From positions 14,945,375 through 15,009,374 of the forward strand of contig CAIIXF020000005.1 in the NCBI GenBank assembly GCA_903813345.2: 64,000 bases of DNA. The letters are read 5' to 3'. A model generated the notes under the pieces. The model was given only the letters and a program-made list of their open reading frames with translations. It was not told the DNA's origin and did no database searches. The translations under genes and the position numbers were made by a program. Below, piece after piece: positions 1 through 11,010 of the stretch. Numbering within the stretch: the stretch's first letter is position 1; every line of letters begins with the position of its first letter. The DNA comes from Owenia fusiformis (lineage: Eukaryota > Annelida > Polychaeta > Sabellida > Oweniidae).

Positions 1-2795
1 ATATGTATGTCTTTCTATATTCAGCCATTCTCTCACAAATGTTCCAATATAAATAAATGTCAAAAAATGTCATAAAATTTAATATCTATCTTAAAGAAAT
101 TATGATTTCTCCCATGATTTTTCATTTGTCCAGAATTACTTATTTTCCCATTTTAAAGTGATCATTGTTATCCCACGATTTTTTGAACATATGTTATATA
201 ATTTGTTTTTGTGTGATAATTTGAGTTTTCATATGATCATTTATTTTCCAATGATCATTTCAATTCCTTGGATGATTTATTTTCTAAGGATCATTGAAAT
301 CATTTGTGACAAAATGGCTGATCTATGTACATGATGCAAAGATGACCAACGTCAATGAAACTTAGAAGACCCTTTGTCATGTGACCATGACGTCATTGTC
401 AGTGGTCATCGTTGCACTCGATGTAATCTCTCTACAGCTCTGAAATTAAAGCATTAAAGCAAGTGGGCACAGCACCAATTTTGGACTGAATTGCGAAAAT
501 GAGAATTTTGCACCCACCTGACACAAAATCCTAGGGAGGCCACTGCAAGTTTGAAAAAAAACATATTCTTTTAAAATGGACGCTTTAACAAATTCAAAAC
601 TCAAAGGTATAGTTAACTAAGATCATGCTAAGATATAGCTCTGAGTATAGGGTGGGATAAAAAGAGTAAGATGTCCGCTTCTTAGCTAATATTTCAGAGC
701 TGTATTTTATTTGTATAATCCCCGTCTTTATTTTAGTACCTCCCAAGTGCATCCAAGTATAGACACACAATTAAACACCTATTTATATGTGAATGAGAGT
801 TCTAATCTGGACTCATATTACATGACTACAGTATGTGTCTACTGAAGTAGACACATATTGGTAAATGTGTCTCTATCTTTGATTCATTTGGATTTCTGAT
901 CTTATTTTAGACTTCTGTACTCCTAGCTGTGCCACTGTCACCAAGCCGTCTAATGATCCAAGCTGTCATTTCTGCAGCATCTATTAGAAGTACCTGATCT
1001 TCCCACTCTTTCATTGGTTCCTCATTCATCATAATTCATTATAGGGGTGTTAGGATAGTTTAAATTTTAGGCCATTCTATCACCCCTACTAATTAATGCT
1101 TCGGAGCATGGCTTAAGGTATCATCAAGAATTTTGCTAATACATGTAAACTAAAGGCCTACTCAATTTTCATTGACTGCCAGGTGCTTGCTAAAGAACTG
1201 CAAAAATTATGAGCTATATTTGATATTTTAAGTTTTCCATTCCTCGCTTCGCTATGTCACCTTCCCTCTTCACTGTTATTATTTTACACATCCTTTGCTT
1301 AAATTCCACAAACCCTTTATTTTGATAATAAAGACTACTTCGTCTTTGGATGGGGATTGAGTGTAGTCTTTATGGCTTTAAATTGATATATACTTTATTT
1401 TCAAACGGTCTTAAATCTTAACCCCATACCTTCGTTACCGCTTTTGTTTTTGTGTCTTCTTTATTAACGCTTTGTTTGTCTTTTACTCACCTATGTTCTC
1501 TTCTATTAAGGTAGGACAAGTGGAATGAAGTTTTATTCACTCTACTCTACCCACCTTAATAATATTACATATTGTGTTTTATGATCTTTTTTCTATAATT
1601 TAATCTATAATTTTTCTATATGAAAATATTTACTAAGTAAAACTAATTTATATTAAAATAATGCATTAAAATTTGTTTGTGAGAGAAAGCTGTTAGTTTA
1701 GTCATCATAATTTCCATAGAGATAATGAGAATGTCAGCTGATGCTATGGCAACGTCTACTTTTTATTTTAACATGATATTGTTTTGCTACATTTGATGAT
1801 AATGCTATGTGTACATATTGACCTCAGCAGCTCTTAGGGATATTCTGTTTCAACATCTACTTAAAAATTGCCTAACCAATAATGAAAATATCATCAATTG
1901 CCCTTTAGAAACATCTTTTCTAACACAGGGACAAAAAAAATTCAAAACTTTTTGGACAACCCTTGCATGTAAAGTTTTCATGCTGGAAAAGAAAATATGT
2001 GCACTGTAAGATTAAAATGACTAAAAGAAACAGGACAATGATCTAAAGATATTTTGGAATGTTGGCTTGCATTTTTTAAGTAGATGAGTGGGACAATCAT
2101 GAAATTGAAATCATGAATCTGAAATTAACATTGATATTTCAAGTATTATAGCTGCTCATGGCCTGTACAACAAGGTGCATGGTCTGTACAACAAGATGCA
2201 TGGCCTGCACAATAAGATGCATGGCCTGCACAACAAGATGCATGGCATCTGGACGACAACTAGTGTAGTTAGAAATATTAAACCATTTTTTGTCATCACA
2301 TAAATATGTGCCATGCTATATAGTTTCTCTATATAATATGGTCGACTGATGACAAAGATTGTCATGGTTTATTTCTGTATTTGAGTTTCTCGAATTTGCG
2401 AATCAATTTGAATGTGGAAAGCTATTAATTACAACATAAAGTGTGTGTTTATGAGAAATGCATCTGGAGACAGTTTCTTAAAGATCATTATTAAATGATT
2501 CAGGAACTGTAATGGACAGTTTTTTGAGAAATGGTCCCCAGTTTAACATCGTAGTTGATATAGTTCAGCTAAGCCTATACATCAATTAATATCACAACAT
2601 TCATCTAATATGGAGATCAGGGGGAGGGGGGATTAAGAAGAACTCAGATAAGTGAAGCTAGTCAAAGGTGATTGATGATTCACCATAGCAACCGCATCAG
2701 GAAAACCAGCTGCAGGATAATGCAGTACAGATTAATAAATACACAGAAACATTTCATATTAAGCGATTGATTTATCTTTTTATGTTGAATTTTAG
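1..2795. other. Non-coding stretch before the first recognised exon
   Basis: No reading frame here resembles a known protein. The first recognised light-chain exon (2796) begins in phase 1, so at least one earlier coding exon is required. None is visible here, so this stretch is probably intron of the light-chain gene. It holds short A/T-rich inverted motifs around TGATCATT near 220-300 and a 21-bp tandem repeat near 2160. Confidence 0.5.
2158..2247. repeat. 21-bp tandem repeat, about 4 copies
   Basis: The unit is close to GCATGGCCTGCACAACAAGAT. The GCCTGTAC/GCCTGCAC cores fall at 2161, 2182, 2203 and 2224, an exact 21-bp period with a few substitutions. Confidence 0.85.
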
Positions 2796-2874
2796 GAACC
2801 GACCCCGAAGGAACTATACGTAGTGCATTCGAAATGTTTGATGAAGATGGCAAAAAATACTTAGAAGAAGACTA
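2796..2874 (+). CDS. Light-chain EF-hand exon, alternative a
   Basis: A 79-nt exon between a TTTTAG acceptor and a GTAAGT donor. It enters in phase 1 (GA completes a Gly codon) and leaves with TA of a Tyr codon. It reads TDPEGTIRSAFEMFDEDG then KKYLEED. The calcium loop is DEDGKKYLEEDY: position 12 is not acidic, so it is degenerate as in other regulatory light chains. It has the same length and phases as exons b and c, and they cannot be used together (see findings). Confidence 0.9.
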
Positions 2875-5800
2875 GTAAGTTAACCAGCTTTCCACTGATA
2901 CATAACTATGCGCTGCATGCTTTACTGTTCTTTGCATAATGCATATAATTCTCTCATTAATATTTAGCTCTGGCGCTGGATGACATCACAACTCATAGGG
3001 AGCATTCCATATGTCCAATATCAGTTCCCATCTTGGGAGCACTGTGTATATGGTTTCCAAGTTGGTCCCAAATTGGTATCTATAGCAACCAGAAGTTGCA
3101 ATATTTTAGAATGTTATCTTCACTCCAGGAACCGATCCAGAGGGCACTATATTATCTGCTTTTCAAATGTTTGATGAGGATAATAAGAAATATCTAGAGG
3201 AAGAATAGTAAGTGAAGTGGGTCCTGTCTGCCCGTGTGTAGGGCCATTTTGTTTGTATATGTCTGTAGCTATTTTAAGTCACTCAACACAGAGTCTGCAC
3301 TTTGTTAGAACGCTGTTTAATGGTTTTCTAAAGAAACAGCACAATTTGAGTTCACTTTGAGGCACTTTGAAAACTATTGCCTACTCTCTTATATCCAAAC
3401 ATTGCATGTCTGATGTGATGTACACAGCAACGTGAATATTAAAAAAAATTCGAACTGTTCGAAATATGGTTTCATGTTGATGCCATCGTGTATGACCTCA
3501 TCTCCAAAATCTCCTCATTATACATCAATGATCCCCATTCAACTTTCATTTAAATCAAAACTTGGGTCACTATTGAACAAAAGAAGGGGTATGTTTATGC
3601 GAAATTGTTCTGAATAGCTACAGACACATTTTTCGTCCACATCCTTAGTGACGGCATGGTGGAGCATTTCTGTTTAGTTAATATATAGGATTCAGTTCGT
3701 TCAGTTAATGTCTTCACTAAATTAGGTCATTATTGTGTGTTACTATATATCATATATAGGTTACATAGTTCTAATCATTGGTTCATTGTGTGTCTATATA
3801 GATCTTAACTTAGTCTTAATCCACTTAAATGGATCATTTACGGCTCACTTTGCTCATGCAGAAGAGAAAATAAAAGGTATGTGGGTATCGTTTGTGAATG
3901 TATAAAGTTGGCATGCATATGTAGAATGGGATCTTCACATTTTCTTTGAATATCTTTGGATATGTTTAGAGTGCACATATACATACAGCAGTCTCTCAGT
4001 GTCATTATTTGGTATTGTAGATTTTATTTTTGTTCGTTCAGTTTTTCGAATTAATGTCTATGTTGCATAGCGTAGAATCTTATAGTTAGGAACTCAAAGC
4101 TGCGCTGATTAATTTTTTCAGTTTATAGTAAACTGTTATGTAGTTAGTTGTTCATTTTTATGCAAACATAGATGTAGCTATATATGGTCTCAGAAAGTAG
4201 TGACAATGGAATGTCACCAACTTTGAATGGATCTCATGTGTATTATGTCATAGTTTATTGTCTATTGTTTAGTGATGTCATAATATGTCGCTGTTTGGCT
4301 GCAGGACTCTACGACGTGTCATCATGCACTAATGAATATGCAAAAGTCTCTGGCTGTATTTTAAATGGGCATGTCCTTAAATGGGCATGCCCTTACACGA
4401 AAATAATGTGTATCATTAAAATATCACCACTGGCATTTCACAAAGAAAAAAGCTTGAATCTTACATCTTTGCTTAATTAGACCTTTCATGTAAATTAAAC
4501 AATTACATGTACACACATTACATTGTACATTACATTGTAAAACTGCACTGAAATTCATATGTTAACGAATTCATATTGTCATTCTACTTGGTCAGACCAT
4601 AAGCTTTCTTCTTTCTGCTTATAACTACAGTATTATCATGTATTTTGCATGTCAGTACAATTGCTTATAGATTAATACTGCATAGAACATCATGGCTTGC
4701 TCGTAGTACCATGATTCAGAGATCGTAGAATGGGGAGACGTCACCAGATCGTCATCAGATGCAGAAATTATATTTCAGAAGATATAATATTTGATGTATG
4801 GATAGATGATGACATATCATAGCATAATGAGTATTTCTGCTCAATGTCCATCCAGTGTCAAGTATTTTATGTTAGGTGGTGAGTATGATACAGTCTGTAG
4901 ATAGAGCTGCTTAGGTCTTTTGGGTAGTCGTTCTAAGTCTGTACATGGATGGAGTTATGTGCCAATGTTGGCCAAGTACTTAAAACGACAGTGTCTCTTC
5001 GCTAGTCATGTGACATAGATATTTATGTGATGGTGTTATATTGACCAATAGGAACTGACCCAGAGGGAAGCATTAAAAGCGCATTCGAAATGTTTGATGA
5101 CGACAGAAAGGGTATTCTTGAAGAAGATTAGTAAGTGATGATGTCATAACATGGCGATCCATGGAGCGACTCAATTTTTCTAGTAAATTAGTTTAAATAT
5201 TTAGGGATAGTTTAAATGTGTAGTAAATACATGTATTAAATCAGAAATGAATGCTTAACAATATCTTTTTCAATATTATAAATTGCTTGCTTGCATGCTT
5301 TTTAACTTTAATTTTGCATGCTTTTTTGTGTGACATCACATTTTTATTTGGTGAGTTACTTCCACCAAGATTTAGATTCATTATGAATTTTTAGGCTCGT
5401 AGCCTGGGGTGGGGTGGGGGGGGGGGGTTGTGAATGTGAATCCCCCTGGAATTTTTTAAAAGGTGACCCCCCTTGGATGGCTACGGGCCTGATTTATAAC
5501 TTCTTATGATTATTTACTGTGATCCTAATTGTGTCAGAATATATAAATATGTTAACTTCCCTCTAGTCAAATACATGTAGAACCATTTATACTATTGATG
5601 ATTCTTTCCTGACTTGGTATTTCCTTTATATGCCTTACAAGCTGGGCTATTAAGCCATGAAATGAACACCCTTTGAATACTCCCATAATGCACATTGAAT
5701 ATCCCTAATGCTAATGCCGTGGTCACATTTGCTCCGATTTTCAGCGCTGGCACCTGGCCAATCAGTATTTTGTTCAAAATTGCATTCAGTTTTGAACAAA

Positions 5801-8800
5801 ATACTCATCAGTGTGCACCGATGTTGAAGATCGAAACAAATGTGACCGTGGCATTAGGAGAACATTTGTATTCTTAGTTCACAGATGCTGTGTAAAATCC
5901 TCACATCCCCAAAACCTTGAGCTTTTAGACTCAAAACTTTTTGTGAACCCAGTGATCCTTTTTAAACCTTGAGTGTCGAGATTTTGATTTTCTTTCCCAT
6001 TCTCCTGCTTTTAATCCTTCTTAATTTCCCATACTTTACTTTATTGTTGTGTTGTTTCCAGCATCAAGGACCTTCTAACAAACATGGGAGACAACTTCAC
6101 AAAAGATGAGGTATGTAACCATAGCAACCATTTAAATTGTCATAGCAACCACACATTTCATATCATTAATTGAACATCGTGATTCTTTAAGATTGACAGG
6201 AGATATTGAATACTAATAAATAATAAAATCATTCAATTCTAGATGTTAGTATTGCTCATGCTAATATGTTAGGCTGCTTGTCTCGCATTTTGATAATCTG
6301 TTTGCAAGCTTATATATACTTAGACTTGACTGATGTAGAGATCATGTGAAAGCAAGAGATCATGTTAAAGCAAGAGATCATGTTAAAACAATATACCATG
6401 TTAAAGCATGTTTTCTTCCATCAGTAGCCATTTAGAAAATAATAGCTTTCCATGCTAAGTTGTTGATGCATTTTAAATGTTAAAAGAAAATTTGAGGGCA
6501 TTTATTGAAAGAGTTCAAGAACTAGAAATCATCTTCTGAGGCAAATGTATGTATAATTTTGGAATGCCAAATGTATTGGTATGACTGTATTGGTATGACT
6601 AATGGTTAAGTCAACCATAAACACAAATGTTTAATTAATAGGAAGCCCACACTCCAACATCATTGAAGACTCCTCTTCACTTCCTAAATATTTTTTTCTG
6701 ATGCATCAACCTTTAGCCTGCAAAGTTACATTCAGAGATTAGTCAAAACATTTCTATTTCTAGCTTTGGTAAGCCGGTTACTATAGCAACGTAGATATAG
6801 AATGGCTGTTTTGCTTTTAGTTTCACTTTCAGCAAATCTCTCATGTTAACAAATGAGGATCCTATGGAAATTCTTGTGCAGTACTTTGGGATTTAATGAG
6901 AAGTTTGAATTGAGATAGGAGGGGGTGGGGTTGTAATGAGAAAATAAACTGAGGGTGAAAATGGAGATGAGAGGGTGCAGGCGGGGGGGGGGGGGGGGTG
7001 TAATGAGAAAATAACCTTAGGGTGAAACAAGATATGGGAGAAATTATTTATCAATTCTTTTCAACACTATTTATACATTTGGGGTTCATTTAGAAAAGTT
7101 CAATTTTCTGCTTGTTGGGTTATCCAGAGTATTGCCTGGTTACCATCGTGATGTATCTATAGAAACTGGCTGTCTGAAAGGCTGCAGTGGCTGCTAGTGG
7201 GGATTAGTGTCGCTAGGGGTGACGCATGCTTTGTAGTATTTTTGTTGCTTGTATCTCTAGATTAAGTCTGTCTGGAAGGAGGCCCCCATTCACGACAAGC
7301 AGTTCGATTATGTGCGTTTCACAAAAATGGTGAAAGGATCAGATCAACAGGAATAAATGGTACAGCCGCATGATCTCCCAAGAGACAATAAGGATTTATC
7401 CTATATCCTAAGGATTTATTCCATGCCCAAATCCTATATCCAGCCTGGCTTGCATGGACCATTATAACAAAGCATGAAATAGACTTTTAATGTGAATACT
7501 AAAGAATAGGACATTTTTTATGGGATGTTTTACCAATGTGGTTCACCACTATAGAAGGTTAATTGAAGACACCATAGTTTAGGCAGGGGGACATATTGGT
7601 ACAACATAACCACATTAAAAACAAAATTTCACTTTGAGGAAATTCAGTGCTTTTAAACCTCAATTGTATCATTTTTGAATTTATTCTTCCAGATGTACTT
7701 CCCAAATGTTGAGATTGAGCATGTCAAAATTAAAAAAAAATCAAAAAATGATATTTTCACATTTCTCTGGCAGTGTTTGAATTTTTTTAAATTATTGATC
7801 CTCCAAGAGTCTGACACAACAGTTCAAATTCAAATCCATACTTTTATTAGTGCTTGATGTCGATTTTCTTGTCAAAGCTGAATCTCTCTTTTCATTTCTA
7901 CCATTTTAAAGCTCAATCAAAAATTGTAGAAAATAGCTGCTTGATTATTATTACATAGCTAATATTATTCAAAATACTAACAAATAAGCTCTGATATTTT
8001 TCTTTTTTTCATTCTTGCAACCTTAATGGTTAGTTTATATACCTATGATGTACATATAGATGCAATATTGACTTAAAGGTTATATAGATTTTTTGTCAGT
8101 AAATGTATATCATGTTCAATGCTGATTGTCTAATAAACAATTTTCGATCATTCTAGCCTCAGTAGTCTGTCACTTAAAGTGTGCAATAGTATTTAGTGGA
8201 ATATATCATAAAACAGGGTGACCCGGAAGTTTGACTCATTGTGGTAAAATCTTTGGGTCACCCTGTACTCTCAAAATATCAACATTCACAGTGATGAAAA
8301 TCATAAGTGTTCAATCAAAGAATTAAGAAAAGTAAAGAAAAAAGTTGTTTCACTTCTTCATCTTGAAAGAAATGATTATCACTGTGAGTGTCTGTCATTG
8401 AATTATTAATTTCAATCTGGCTCAGTATTCTTACTTGTACATGTATTGGAGTTACTTGTACATGTTTTTCAGTTAATTGTACATGTTAGTGGTTACTTGT
8501 ACTTGTATAACAGTTACTTGTTCATGTTTTGTAGTTACTTGTACATGTTAGTGGTTACTTGTACTTGTATAACAGATACTTGTACATGTTTTGCAGTTGT
8601 ACATGTTAGTTGTTACGTGTACATGTATAACTGTTACTTGTACATATATTGCATTTACTTGTACACATATTAAAGTTACTTGTAATTGTATTACAGCTAC
8701 TTGTATATGTATTACAGTTACTTGTACATGTCATCCAATAACTTGTACAATGCTATAACTTGTCCATGTATTGACATAAATTGTACATGTTTTGAAAACA

Positions 8801-10710
8801 CTTACTCATGTAGAACAATAATACATGTACATATAAGTAATTTCACTGAGACAGATTGTTACTATCATTGGAAAGGGTCACTTTAGATTGGATGCACCAG
8901 AGAGCTATCTAAGCACCCTGTCCTATCCCTACCCCCACACACCATGGCATGTTGTGACACTTGTGATCCCACGACCATCCCTTTCATGCACAGTAGGGTC
9001 ATCCTAGGGGGAGGGGGGGGGTAAACTGCTGATATATATCTTTATAGGGAAACCTGTATTTGAAGAAAAAAATAGTGCCCTTTGTTGTTAAAGATTGTTT
9101 TCAAAATGGTCCCTGGTATCCTCTAATCGTATACCATAGGGTAAATGGTGAAGAGGATTTAAAGGGCTATATTTGTGTCAATGAGTATTTCATAAATCAG
9201 TTACCTTTACCCAATGCTTGTATCCTAGATCATTTTGTACACCCACCTGGTGTATTGTTGATGAGTATGGGGGGGAATAGAACCTGTATATTGGTGGTAT
9301 CCAGGTTTAACTCACATAGCCATGGTTGTGGGGGGACTAAGACTTGGAGATTACTTCGTGTGAAATGCCTTTACCTTTTCTTACACTACCTGGACCAACC
9401 AATCAATCATTGCAATTTCAAGTAAAACTATTGCCTGTATAATCTCAAAATACACATCAATGTATTCAATTTCATTATGATACCAACTCCTTACGTTGAT
9501 GGGTAAACAACACAAGAGGCTGTGGTACATTCCACCTTGTGTTCGATTTAAGCAAATATTTGTGGGGATTGTGTTTGATTTAAGCGAATATTTGTGGGTT
9601 CCATGCAAGCAAATGATTGGTTCAGGTGTGTAATGACTAACCTACACTGCCTTATTCCATCCTTCTATTTTTCCAAGCTCAAACAAACCTGGAAAGAAGC
9701 CCCAGTGCACGAAGGAAAATTTGACTATGTTCAGTTCACTGCCATGCTGAAGGGCAAGGGAGAGGAAATATAAAAGGTGCCTATGTTGAATTATCTTTCA
9801 AATAGTTCAAAAGATGGCAGTGGGGTATATATCAGTTCAGTGAGTTCAAAGTCAGACATAGTTGCACTCTCTGAATGTCTGATATGCATTGATACAATTT
9901 TCATAGCCAAAAGAAAGAAAGGACACCCTGTAATCTGTGTCTCAAAATAAATCGTAGATCTTAAGTCTCGAATTTTTGTTGTCTTATGATGTAGCATTTG
10001 ACAGTTGAAATTCATGATTTAAAATTCACAATATATTTAAGACACATATATTTCCCCACCATTTAATACTAAACAGTGGTGTATGTATCCACCCTGAGAA
10101 TGCTGTGTTCCTTAATTCATGAACACCATATGTTCCCTCCTCTTTTACCTATACTCTACCCACTGTCATATTTCTCAGTCTACTTGTATAACAACATCTG
10201 CTCTGACTACATCTGTATGAAACATCTGGTATGTATGAACAATATAGAGAATAGCAACACATCACTAGATATACCATAAAAGTATTATTATGTAGATGTT
10301 TAAAATAGAATTGATTATTATAATCATCGATCTTCTTTATCCTGTGATTTCCCCGATCAAAGTGTGTTTTTTTGCATTCACTCCTGACACTTCACTCCTT
10401 TCCTGTTCTACCACTCACGCATTGAAAACACATTTCAACGTAGAAAATATCACTCCGCGTGTTCCCGTCATTATACAAGAAAATTTCATAATTTGAAAGT
10501 AAATATGTAGATTTTAATTCCATCTGTAGTATGTTTGGCACTTATCTATGATGGTACTTTTCTATGTATGGTACTTTTCTATGACACCACAATGTGTTCA
10601 TTATTCATTTTCAGATCAAAGCAGTATGGAAAGAAGCACCAATTCATGACAAAAAATTTGATTATGTAAAGTTTACGGGAATAGTCAAGGGTAAAGACCA
10701 GCAAGATTAA
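2796..10710 (+). CDS. Myosin regulatory light chain gene, 3' part, with alternative exon sets
   Basis: Regulatory light chain of muscle myosin II; it binds the myosin lever arm and, in molluscs, is needed for calcium regulation of contraction. Seven exons are seen: 2796-2874, 3129-3207 and 5052-5130 (alternatives for the third EF-hand), 6062-6110 (shared), then 7261-7356, 9678-9773 and 10615-10710 (alternative last exons). Any one of each set joins in frame to give GTDPEG...AF.MFD, then YIKDLLTNMGDNFTKDE, then WKEAP...FDY..F...KG and a stop. This matches the C-lobe of scallop-type regulatory light chains in order and length. The N-terminal lobe, with the phosphorylation site and first EF-hand, must lie upstream of the window. 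The family assignment is firm; which isoforms are made is inference. Confidence 0.88.
3129..3207 (+). CDS. Light-chain EF-hand exon, alternative b
   Basis: A 79-nt exon, acceptor CTCCAG and donor GTAAGT, with the same phases as alternative a and 254 nt downstream of it. It reads TDPEGTILSAFQMFDEDN then KKYLEEE. It differs from a at four residues (R to L, E to Q, G to N, D to E), mostly by silent or conservative change, so it is an old but constrained duplicate. Confidence 0.9.
5052..5130 (+). CDS. Light-chain EF-hand exon, alternative c
   Basis: A 79-nt exon, acceptor CCAATAG and donor GTAAGT, with the same phases as a and b. It reads TDPEGSIKSAFEMFDDDR then KGILEED. It is the most diverged of the three inside the loop (DDDRKGILEEDY) and has Gly at loop position 6, as in canonical EF-hands. 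The last position is still Tyr, so I do not predict calcium binding. Confidence 0.9.
5131..6061. other. Intron of the light-chain gene
   Basis: No exon-like sequence is seen. It contains a poly-G run near 5410-5427 and the 145-bp inverted-repeat element at 5712-5856. Confidence 0.6.
5712..5856. mobile_element. 145-bp inverted-repeat MITE (GGTCACATTTG family)
   Basis: The ends are TAATGCC..GGTCACATTTG and CAAATGTGACC..GGCATTA. The middle carries a second inverted pair, ATTTTGTTCAAAATTG against TTTTGAACAAAATACT. A relative of the same 145-bp length lies at 54685-54829. There is no coding capacity. Confidence 0.75.
6062..6110 (+). CDS. Light-chain shared exon
   Basis: A 49-nt exon from a TTTCCAG acceptor to a GTATGT donor. 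Its first base completes the Tyr codon (TA + C), and it then reads IKDLLTNMGDNFTKDE, ending in phase 0. This is the helix between EF-hands 3 and 4 in regulatory light chains. Only one version was found, so it is the constant link between the two alternative sets. Confidence 0.88.
6337..6408. repeat. 19-bp tandem repeat, about 4 copies
   Basis: Repeats of AGAGATCATGTTAAAGCA with small changes, in the intron between the shared exon and the first terminal exon. Confidence 0.65.
6912..7028. repeat. Two-copy tandem repeat with long poly-G run
   Basis: Two copies of a block running GAGAT..AGGGGGTG..GTAATGAGAAAATAA..GGGTGAAA. The second carries a run of 16 G at 6983-6998. This is probably slippage of an intronic G-rich repeat. 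Confidence 0.6.
7261..7356 (+). CDS. Light-chain terminal exon, alternative 1
   Basis: After a TATCTCTAG acceptor it opens in phase 0 and reads IKSVWKEAPIHDKQFDYVRF then TKMVKGSDQQE and TAA. This is the fourth EF-hand region and C-terminus of a regulatory light chain (KEAP...FDY..F...KG signature). AATAAA overlaps the stop (7352-7357); another lies at 8132-8137. It has the same coding length (96 nt) as the two later terminal exons. Confidence 0.9.
   Translation: MKSVWKEAPIHDKQFDYVRFTKMVKGSDQQE
8132..8137 (+). promoter_or_regulatory. Candidate poly(A) signal for terminal exon 1
   Basis: AATAAA about 780 nt after the stop of terminal exon 1 and before terminal exon 2. The choice between this and the hexamer overlapping the stop is inference. 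Confidence 0.3.
8213..8267. mobile_element. 55-bp hairpin MITE (ACAGGGTG family)
   Basis: It starts ACAGGGTGACCC and ends GGGTCACCCTGTA, a near-perfect inverted pair around a short loop. Related hairpins occur at 25182, 50877, 54144 and 59113. Confidence 0.75.
8430..8830. repeat. Imperfect 21-bp minisatellite, ACTTGTACATGT core
   Basis: About 17 imperfect copies of GTTACTTGTACATGTATTACA, with drift in the last third of the unit. Frames reading through it give Tyr/Cys/Leu-rich strings that are an artefact of the repeat. Confidence 0.85.
9678..9773 (+). CDS. Light-chain terminal exon, alternative 2
   Basis: After a TTTTTCCAAG acceptor it reads LKQTWKEAPVHEGKFDYVQF then TAMLKGKGEEI and TAA. 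It is the most diverged of the three terminal exons. Its EGKFDYV..F.AM.KG form is closest to what I recall of scallop regulatory light chains (EGGKFDYV). An AATAAA lies 173 nt downstream. Confidence 0.9.
   Translation, partial: LKQTWKEAPVHEGKFDYVQFTAMLKGKGEEI
9946..9951 (+). promoter_or_regulatory. Candidate poly(A) signal for terminal exon 2
   Basis: AATAAA 173 nt after the stop of terminal exon 2, before terminal exon 3. Confidence 0.45.
10615..10710 (+). CDS. Light-chain terminal exon, alternative 3
   Basis: After an ATTTTCAG acceptor it reads IKAVWKEAPIHDKKFDYVKF then TGIVKGKDQQD and TAA. It is closer to terminal exon 1 than to exon 2. An AATAAA follows at 10718-10723, just after the stop, and another at 11005-11010. 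No further terminal exon was found downstream. Confidence 0.9.
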   Translation: MKAVWKEAPIHDKKFDYVKFTGIVKGKDQQD

Positions 10711-11004
10711 AATGGCGAATAAACCATCATCGCTTTAGAAGTGGACAATGTCTTTACAACTCCATGAGCCATTGGTGTTCATCCTCGCACACACTCATCA
10801 AGATCATCAGGGCCTCATTCTCATTTCTAGCAGACGTCACAACCTGGAGAAGCTGTCTCTATATTGTGTATATATATTTATGACTGGTGTGACGCACAGG
10901 GTTGAAACCCCCACCCCGGCTTACCACCTGGTGGCCAATTATATATCCATCTAGGGGATAATTTCTCCAGGGGACAGTTGTACAAACCTTCTCACCAAAG
11001 CATA

Positions 11005-11010
11005 AATAAA
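11005..11010 (+). promoter_or_regulatory. Candidate poly(A) signal for terminal exon 3
   Basis: AATAAA about 295 nt after the stop of terminal exon 3; another copy lies at 10718-10723, very close to the stop. Confidence 0.35.

Noticed and set aside
9060-9425. 121-codon open frame, + strand, between light-chain terminal exons
   Set aside because: No protein-family resemblance, poor start context (TTG or later ATG), contains poly-G tracts; taken as intron sequence.
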